Notes under the pieces: generated by a model
Database searches by the model: none
What the model was told of the DNA's origin: nothing
Seen by the model: the letters and a program-made list of their open reading frames with translations, nothing else
Position numbers and translations under genes: made by a program
In this document: positions 5,323-9,870 of the stretch, in pieces
How the letters are laid out: every line of letters starts with the position of its first letter
Position numbering within the stretch: the stretch's first letter is position 1
NCBI GenBank assembly: GCA_045576175.1
Contig: JAZNFW010000120.1
Coordinates: 1 to 9,870 of the forward strand
Direction: 5' to 3'
Source: RGIG8748 sp045576175
GTDB taxonomy: Bacteria > Bacillota > Clostridia > UMGS1810
DNA: 9,870 bases

Positions 5323-6807
5323 TTATTTATGGAAAAGACCTTTATGCTCATACTGGGGTTCACAGCTTACATTTATTCCAAGTCTCTTAAGAAGCATTTC
5401 GTCGGATGTATTGAGTATTACCGAGAAGTGCGCATCGCTTCCTGCAAGGTTTGAAAGCTGCTCCTTTGCCTTTTGGGCATCGGGGTCGTCCACAGCAGAA
5501 ATCGTGAGTGCTATAAGAACCTCGTCTGTATGAAGTCTGGGGTTTTTGTGCTTTAGGTTCTGTGTTTTAAGCTGGCATATAGGCTCAAGAACGCTTGCAG
5601 CTATTATTTCCTTTTCATCTTCTATTCCGGCAAGCTGCTTTAATGCATTAAGTAGTAGTGCCGATGCTGCACCGAGAGTGTCCGAGGTGCGTCCTGTAAC
5701 CAGTGTTCCGTCGGGAAGGACCATAGCTCCTGCAGGTCTGCCCGTACTCTCCGCCTTGGTAAGAGCGGCAGATACGGCAGGGCAGGTGCCGGGGGTTACC
5801 CCTGCCTGATTCATAAGTATTTCGAGCTTTACAATTTCGCTGTCGTCTGCTTTGCCGCAGCAACGGTTAACGCCTGCGGTATAGTATCTGCGAAGGATTT
5901 CCTTGCGTGATGCCTCACAGCACGCATCATCATCTATAATACAGTTGCCTGCCATATTTACTCCCATATCTGTGGGAGACTTATACGGAGACTCACCTAA
6001 AATCATTTTGAATATAGTGTTTAATACAGGGAAGATTTCTACATCCCTATTGTAGTTTACTGCCGTCTCGCCATATGCTTCCAGATGGAAGGGGTCTATC
6101 ATATTTACATCATTTAAGTCCGCAGTAGCTGCCTCGTAGGCAAGATTTACAGGGTGCTTTAATGGGATGTTCCACACAGGGAAGGTCTCGAACTTTGCAT
6201 AGCCTGACCTTATGCCCCGCTTATAGTCGTGATAAAGCTGGCTTAAGCAGGTTGCCATCTTGCCGCTTCCGGGGCCGGGTGCGGTAACGACAACAAGCGA
6301 ACGGGTAGTTTCTATATAATCGTTTTTGCCAAGTCCGTCGTCGCTCACTATATGCTGCACATCGGAGGGGTAGCCTGCTATTGTATAGTGGCAGTAGCAA
6401 CGAATTCCAAGGCTTGAAAGCTGCTTTAAAAATGTGTTGGATCCGGTCTGTCCCGAATACCTTGTGAGCACTACACTGCCCACATAAAGATCCATCTCTC
6501 TGAAGGTGTCTATGAGTCTTAATACATCCTCGCCATAGGTGATACCAAGGTCTCCGCGGATTTTGTTTGCTTCGATATCCTCGGAGTTTATGGTAATTAC
6601 GATTTCCATATCGTCTTTAAGCTGCTGGAGCATACGGATTTTGCTGTCGGGAGCAAAGCCCGGCAAAACTCTGGAAGCGTGAAAATCATCAAAGAGCTTT
6701 CCGCCAAACTCCAGATAGAGCTTTCCGCCAAAAAACGCAATACGCTCCCTTATTTGTTCCGACTGCAAAGTAAGATATTTTTCGTTATCGAAACCTATTT
6801 TGTTCAT
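5323..6807 (-). CDS. UPF0371 / DUF1846 family protein
   Basis: This 494-residue protein is the usual full length for the conserved UPF0371 family, whose biochemical role I do not know to be established. Family features visible are the opening KIGFDNEKYLTLQSEQIRER, LYLEFGGKLFDDFHASRVLPGF (residues 30-51), and the glycine-rich VVTAPGPGSGKMATCLSQ (about 173-190). That last block has a Walker-A-like GPGSGK (178-183) and suggests nucleotide or phosphate binding. There are several cysteines (Cys296-Cys297 and Cys316-Cys317, both adjacent pairs, and Cys342 in PGTCPAVSAA) but no clear metal motif. There is no signal peptide or membrane segment, so it is probably cytosolic. AGGGGTGA lies 8 bases before ATG 6807. 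It has its own promoter and a hairpin after the stop, and so appears monocistronic, though read-through from the acyltransferase operon is not excluded. Confidence 0.93.
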   Translation of the reverse strand: MNKIGFDNEKYLTLQSEQIRERIAFFGGKLYLEFGGKLFDDFHASRVLPGFAPDSKIRMLQQLKDDMEIVITINSEDIEANKIRGDLGITYGEDVLRLIDTFREMDLYVGSVVLTRYSGQTGSNTFLKQLSSLGIRCYCHYTIAGYPSDVQHIVSDDGLGKNDYIETTRSLVVVTAPGPGSGKMATCLSQLYHDYKRGIRSGYAKFETFPVWNIPLKHPVNLAYEAATADLNDVNMIDPFHLEAYGETAVNYNRDVEIFPVLNTIFKMILGESPYKSPTDMGVNMAGNCIIDDDACCEASRKEILRRYYTAGVNRCCGKADDSEIVKLEILMNQAGVTPGTCPAVSAALTKAESTGRPAGAMVLPDGTLVTGRTSDTLGAASALLLNALKQLAGIEDEKEIIAASVLEPICQLKTQNLKHKNPRLHTDEVLIALTISAVDDPDAQKAKEQLSNLAGSDAHFSVILNTSDEMLLKRLGINVSCEPQYEHKGLFHK

Positions 6808-6842
6808 AACTCAAATCACCCCTCATTTTAACACTATCTATT

Positions 6843-6871
6843 AGTATAACACATTTTTTGATTTTTGCAAA
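6843..6871 (-). promoter_or_regulatory. Promoter of the UPF0371 gene
   Basis: On the minus strand TTTGCA (6871-6866), a 17-base spacer and TATACT (6848-6843) are present, with TGT before the -10 giving an extended -10 element. The -35 lies 6 bases beyond the stop codon of the upstream DHHW gene, and no terminator separates them. A TAACAC direct repeat (6829-6834, 6847-6852) flanks the -10. Confidence 0.7.
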
Positions 6872-6877
6872 TAGTTT

Positions 6878-8089
6878 TTAATTACCAAAATCAAAAAGGT
6901 CGTCACCCGAGGACACACCTGTGTACATAACAAGCACGAAGTCTGGTTTGTATGTCTTTATATAGTCATATGCATTTATCTTTTCGCCCACATAGTAGGC
7001 ACCCTCACGCACATCTATACAGCTTACTTCGGACAGGGCAAGCGACAAAAACGGCGACATAGCACAGGAGAAGGAGTCCCTTATAAGAAGAACCCTCGCA
7101 CCGTCGGGATTTAAGTGATTTGTTATAATCTGCTCTCTAAAGTCCCCACCGCTATAGGTCGCATATGGATTGAGATTGTAGTAGTCTTTTTTCTCTATGT
7201 TTTCCATATACATTACGGTGTCACCAAAGCTACCCTCTCTTACTGTACCCTTGGCTCTCTGACTTTCTGTAAGATGCGTGTCAAATTTTGGCAAGATAAT
7301 ATTTATATCGTCTGTACCGAGGGGTGTAAAAAATCTTCCTGCCTTTTTGCCCTGCGAGCCGAGGAACCAATCCTTATAGGTTTTAACCGAGTAGTTTGAT
7401 ATATCTGTAACCTTGGTGTCGTACTGAAAGCCGTGAGTTATATTAAGATACTCGCATATCATCCCCGCCGCCATAAAAGCATAGTCGCTCTTCCAATGGT
7501 GGTCGGTTACAAAAAATATGTCTTCTTCGGTGTAACCCTCTTTTTCCATAGCATCTATGAGGTTTAGGTGGTCTATGCTATTTTCATCTAAATATTTAAA
7601 AAATCTGTTGCAGTTAGACTTTGTAAAGTCCTCTACATTGTCAGGAAGAGCCATAGAATATCCCTTTGTGGGTGCGGTAATGTAGAGGAATTTTGCACCG
7701 TTTTCCTCCGATACCGCCTTAAGCTCTTTTAGTTTTTCGGCACGAGTCTTGAGACTTTGGTCCTCTATATACGGTCTTGGATTTGCAAGGTAGAGGCTAT
7801 CAGTAAGAACCACCGTAGTGTCTGCCTTTTCGATTACCCTCGTACCAAAGGCTCTCATAAGAAGGGAGTTTATATCCACAAGGGTATTGTGATAGGAAAG
7901 TCCCTCGGCAGAGGATTTTTCCGCATTATCTGTAAAGGAAGAAAACGCACCAAAGAAGCCTTCATCAGACACATCTTGTACAAAGGTAAGAACAGCCGAT
8001 GCGGTGTTTTTTACAAAGCCTAAAGAAAACATACCGAAAACTATTATTAAACTGCAAAGCACAAACACAAAAATGCCACTCTTTTTCAT
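6878..8089 (-). CDS. DHHW / AlgJ-like extracytoplasmic protein, partner of the MBOAT acyltransferase
   Basis: The protein has 403 residues. An N-terminal signal anchor (about residues 5-27) is followed by an extracytoplasmic domain. The defining motif is TDHHW (195-199), the Asp-His pair of the AlgJ/AlgX/DHHW branch of SGNH-like hydrolases. RDSFS (337-341) supplies the candidate nucleophile Ser339 near the C-terminal end of the fold. An early segment, DSLYL (97-101), fits the usual N-terminal strand. In AlgI/AlgJ/AlgX and related systems such proteins accept an acyl group passed across the membrane by the MBOAT protein and place it on a polysaccharide; here that role is inferred. The start ATG has AGAGG 5 bases upstream. 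This ribosome binding site overlaps the stop codon region of the MBOAT gene, only 8 bases away, so the two are translationally coupled. The true acceptor glycan is unknown. Confidence 0.85.
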   Translation of the reverse strand: MKKSGIFVFVLCSLIIVFGMFSLGFVKNTASAVLTFVQDVSDEGFFGAFSSFTDNAEKSSAEGLSYHNTLVDINSLLMRAFGTRVIEKADTTVVLTDSLYLANPRPYIEDQSLKTRAEKLKELKAVSEENGAKFLYITAPTKGYSMALPDNVEDFTKSNCNRFFKYLDENSIDHLNLIDAMEKEGYTEEDIFFVTDHHWKSDYAFMAAGMICEYLNITHGFQYDTKVTDISNYSVKTYKDWFLGSQGKKAGRFFTPLGTDDINIILPKFDTHLTESQRAKGTVREGSFGDTVMYMENIEKKDYYNLNPYATYSGGDFREQIITNHLNPDGARVLLIRDSFSCAMSPFLSLALSEVSCIDVREGAYYVGEKINAYDYIKTYKPDFVLVMYTGVSSGDDLFDFGN

Positions 8090-8097
8090 AGATACCT

Positions 8098-9507
8098 CTA
8101 AAAATTAAAGTATATAAACGGATTGTAGGAACTGCTCACCAAACTCGCTATGCTAAGCACAAACACTGCCACAAGTGCCATGGCTCTAATTACCGCAAAA
8201 AAGGAGTTGCATCCGAGTCTTACGGATATGCATTTTAAAAGCGGGGTGGATAGTATAATTCCAAGAGCAACGGGGACTGCACTCCCGCTGAAATATGCCA
8301 AGAATACACCGTCTGCTCCAAAGGTAAACATTGACTTTATATACAAAAGTGCGTGTAAGAGACTGTCGGCACGGAAAATTACCCAGCCAATAATTACAAA
8401 AAACAGTGTATAGCATCTTGAAAGGATGCTTTTAAGGATTCCACCCTTTTGCGATAAGCCGAAGAGCTTTTCTAAAGAGAGTAGCACAAAATACATAAGT
8501 CCCCAAACTACAAAGGTCCAATTTGCTCCGTGCCATATACCCGTTAAAAGCCACACGGCAAGAAGGTTGAAGATTAGTCTTAGCTTGGATTTTACTCTGC
8601 TTCCGCCAAGAGGGAAATACACATAGTCTCTAAACCATGTGCCAAGCGATATGTGCCATCTTCGCCAGAACTCAGTAATGGAAGCCGATATGTAGGGATA
8701 GTTAAAGTTTTCGAGAAAATGAAAGCCAAACATCTTTCCAAGTCCTATCGCCATATCGCTGTAGCCCGAAAAGTCAAAGAATATCTGCAGGGAGTAAGCA
8801 ATAGCCCCAAGCCAAGCAGTGAGGGATGCCACACCCTTGTCCACACACAGAGCAAAGATGTCGTCTGCCAAAGCTGCAAAGGTGTTTGCCAAAAGAACCT
8901 TTTTGCCAAGTCCTGCAACAAAGCGGGCAAAACCCGAAAAGAAATCCTCAGAGGTTTCTTTTCTGTTTTGGATCTGGTCGGCAACGGTCTCGTACCTAAC
9001 TATAGGACCGGCTATAAGCTGGGGGAAAAAGGCAATATAAAGCCCCACATTGAGTATGTTTTTTTGAATCTGCCCCTTTGCTCTGTAGACATCTATCACA
9101 TAACTCATAGCCTGAAATGTGAAAAACGAAATTCCTATAGGAAGAGCTATATCCGAAACAAAAGATGTGCCAAAAAGGGAGTTTATATTAGAGAGGGTAA
9201 AATTTAAATACTTGAATACAAAAAGAAGTGATAGATTTAAGATGCAACCCAAACTAAGAATGATGCGTGCCTTTTTTAAAGAGCCGTTTTGTCTGGCACT
9301 GTGCACCAAAAGCCCGAATGCCCAGTTGCACACAATGGATAGAAGCATCACAAGTACAAACTTTGGCTCGCCCCACGCATAGAAAAAGAGACTTGCCAAA
9401 AACAGAAATATGTTTTGTGCGTTTCTGTTTTTACGCAAAAGCCCATAGTACACCAAGAGTACGCAAGGCAAAAATAAATATATGAATATTACACTTGAAA
9501 AGAGCAT
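8098..9507 (-). CDS. MBOAT-family O-acyltransferase (AlgI/PatA-like)
   Basis: This is an integral membrane protein of 469 residues with around ten or more hydrophobic segments. It is expected to move an acyl (usually acetyl) group across the membrane for O-acylation of a surface polymer. MBOAT signatures are YISASITEFWRRWHISLGTWF with His285, RDYVYFPLGGSR, and LLTGIWHGANWTF with the catalytic His326 (numbered from the chosen start). Length and the FWRRWH...RDYVYFPLGG block match the AlgI/PatA group better than the shorter DltB. The start is ATG 9507 because AAGGAG lies 8 bases upstream; an in-frame ATG at 9531 has no such site and lies too close to the predicted transcript start. It heads a two-gene operon with the DHHW protein. 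No glycosyltransferase accompanies it here, so the substrate cannot be read from context. Confidence 0.93.
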   Translation of the reverse strand: MLFSSVIFIYLFLPCVLLVYYGLLRKNRNAQNIFLFLASLFFYAWGEPKFVLVMLLSIVCNWAFGLLVHSARQNGSLKKARIILSLGCILNLSLLFVFKYLNFTLSNINSLFGTSFVSDIALPIGISFFTFQAMSYVIDVYRAKGQIQKNILNVGLYIAFFPQLIAGPIVRYETVADQIQNRKETSEDFFSGFARFVAGLGKKVLLANTFAALADDIFALCVDKGVASLTAWLGAIAYSLQIFFDFSGYSDMAIGLGKMFGFHFLENFNYPYISASITEFWRRWHISLGTWFRDYVYFPLGGSRVKSKLRLIFNLLAVWLLTGIWHGANWTFVVWGLMYFVLLSLEKLFGLSQKGGILKSILSRCYTLFFVIIGWVIFRADSLLHALLYIKSMFTFGADGVFLAYFSGSAVPVALGIILSTPLLKCISVRLGCNSFFAVIRAMALVAVFVLSIASLVSSSYNPFIYFNF

Positions 9508-9515
9508 AATTTTGT

Positions 9516-9521
9516 CTCCTT
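9516..9521 (-). promoter_or_regulatory. Ribosome binding site that fixes the MBOAT start
   Basis: AAGGAG on the minus strand, 8 bases before ATG 9507, selects MLFSSVIFIY as the N-terminus over the upstream ATG at 9531. Confidence 0.88.
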
Positions 9522-9543
9522 GTAAAAACATAACATCGGTTTT

Positions 9544-9572
9544 ATTTTAACATATATTTTATATGAGTTCAA
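9544..9572 (-). promoter_or_regulatory. Promoter of the MBOAT-DHHW operon
   Basis: On the minus strand TTGAAC (9572-9567), a 17-base spacer and TAAAAT (9549-9544) are preceded by TGT, giving an extended -10. The spacer contains a small dyad, CATATA/TATATG (9551-9565). The expected leader is about 30 bases with no room for a riboswitch. Confidence 0.78.
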
Positions 9573-9625
9573 CACAATTTATTTTGCACGAATATAAGAA
9601 AGTTACAAATAAAATCAAAAAAAGA

Positions 9626-9654
9626 TTGACACAGAGCAAAATTTACGATATAAT
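9626..9654 (+). promoter_or_regulatory. Consensus promoter of tRNA-Trp
   Basis: TTGACA (9626-9631), a 17-base spacer and TATAAT (9649-9654) are a perfect sigma-A consensus. Transcription would begin about 18 bases before the mature tRNA 5' end. The -35 lies back to back with the MBOAT promoter, with 53 bases between the two -35 boxes. Confidence 0.93.
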
Positions 9655-9678
9655 ACCAATGTTGCAAATTTAATACAT

Positions 9679-9754
9679 AGGGGTATAGCTCAGTTGGTAG
9701 AGCAGCGGTCTCCAAAACCGCGTGCCGTGAGTTCAAGTCTTACTACCCCTGCCA
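9679..9754 (+). tRNA. trnW: tRNA-Trp (anticodon CCA)
   Basis: A full cloverleaf of 76 bases has the CCA end encoded. The acceptor arms AGGGGTA and TACCCCT pair perfectly over 7 bp. T8 and A9 are followed by a D arm GCTC/GAGC with loop AGTTGGTA. The anticodon arm GCGGT/ACCGC has loop CTCCAAA, placing anticodon CCA at 9712-9714 (reads UGG). The T arm GTGAG/CTTAC (one G-U) has loop TTCAAGT. The discriminator base is G73, which fits bacterial tRNA-Trp identity. It stands alone, with its own promoter and terminator. Confidence 0.97.
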
Positions 9755-9759
9755 AGTTC

Positions 9760-9816
9760 AAAACCCTTGGAAACATTGAGAAAAGCAGTGTTTTCAAGGG
9801 TTTTCTTTTGTTTTTT
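9760..9816 (+). terminator. Rho-independent terminator of tRNA-Trp
   Basis: Arms at 9760-9775 and 9789-9804 form a 16-bp stem (AAAACCCTTG with CAAGGGTTTT, extended by GAAACA with TGTTTT, one G-U). A 13-base loop separates them, and the trailing sequence is CTTTTGTTTTTT. It begins 5 bases after the CCA end. The A-rich 5' arm could also let it act on minus-strand transcripts. Confidence 0.92.
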
Positions 9817-9870
9817 ACCGTTTTTTAAATGCACAAAACTACCGCAAAGAACATTAAATTTTGTGTCAAA

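Noticed and set aside
8653..9207. 184-codon open frame on the plus strand
   Set aside because: It lies wholly inside the MBOAT gene on the opposite strand, its translation is Lys/Arg/Ser-rich without any domain, and it has no ribosome binding site.
9508..9531. Eight-residue N-terminal extension of the MBOAT protein
   Set aside because: No ribosome binding site precedes the ATG at 9531, and the AAGGAG for ATG 9507 lies within the would-be extension.
1..9870. CRISPR array, insertion sequence, prophage or defence genes
   Set aside because: No regularly spaced repeats, transposase or integrase motifs, or restriction, toxin or nuclease domains are visible on either strand.

Overview
The window reads as chromosomal DNA from a low-to-moderate GC, Gram-positive anaerobe of the class Clostridia. 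The evidence is strong AAGGAGG/AGAGG ribosome binding sites, sigma-A-type promoters (TTGACA/TATAAT with 17 bp spacing), a ClpE-type unfoldase with an N-terminal zinc finger, a UPF0371 (DUF1846) protein, and the AT-rich intergenic regions. I cannot name the genus. No insertion sequence, phage, CRISPR or rRNA is visible; this is mostly core and housekeeping sequence.

Layout. Bases 3-388 (+) hold the C-terminal end of one small gene, then a complete 87-residue acidic protein with a hydrophobic C-terminus. Bases 389-672 have no gene but are dense in inverted repeats: a multibranched element (447-530), then a second nested fold (533-638) that contains the terminator of the oncoming gene. From 673 to 9507 every gene is on the minus strand. 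In order of transcription these are: an MBOAT O-acyltransferase (9507-8098) and a DHHW/AlgJ-like partner (8089-6878) as a two-gene operon; a UPF0371 protein (6807-5323) with its own promoter; an operon of clpE-like unfoldase (5170-2906), lipoprotein cyclophilin (2904-2308) and cytoplasmic cyclophilin (2291-1797); and glyceraldehyde-3-phosphate dehydrogenase (1683-673) with its own promoter and terminator. At the right end a single tRNA-Trp gene (9679-9754, +) has a consensus promoter and a strong terminator. It diverges from the MBOAT operon. I see nothing further in the last 54 bases.

How the genes work together. The MBOAT and DHHW proteins look like the membrane acyl-transfer half and the extracytoplasmic half of a system that O-acetylates a cell-surface glycan. 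The ClpE-like/cyclophilin/cyclophilin operon is a protein-quality-control unit: a zinc-finger AAA+ unfoldase plus two prolyl isomerases, one predicted to act outside the membrane and one inside the cell. GAPDH serves central glycolysis and seems to be transcribed alone.

Most worth a second look: (1) the GA-linked multistem element at 447-530 and the adjoining fold with an overlapping terminator arm; (2) an unusual three-half-site operator over the clpE promoter (5216-5258) that matches neither CtsR nor CIRCE sites. I did not find a clear new defence or metabolic system.
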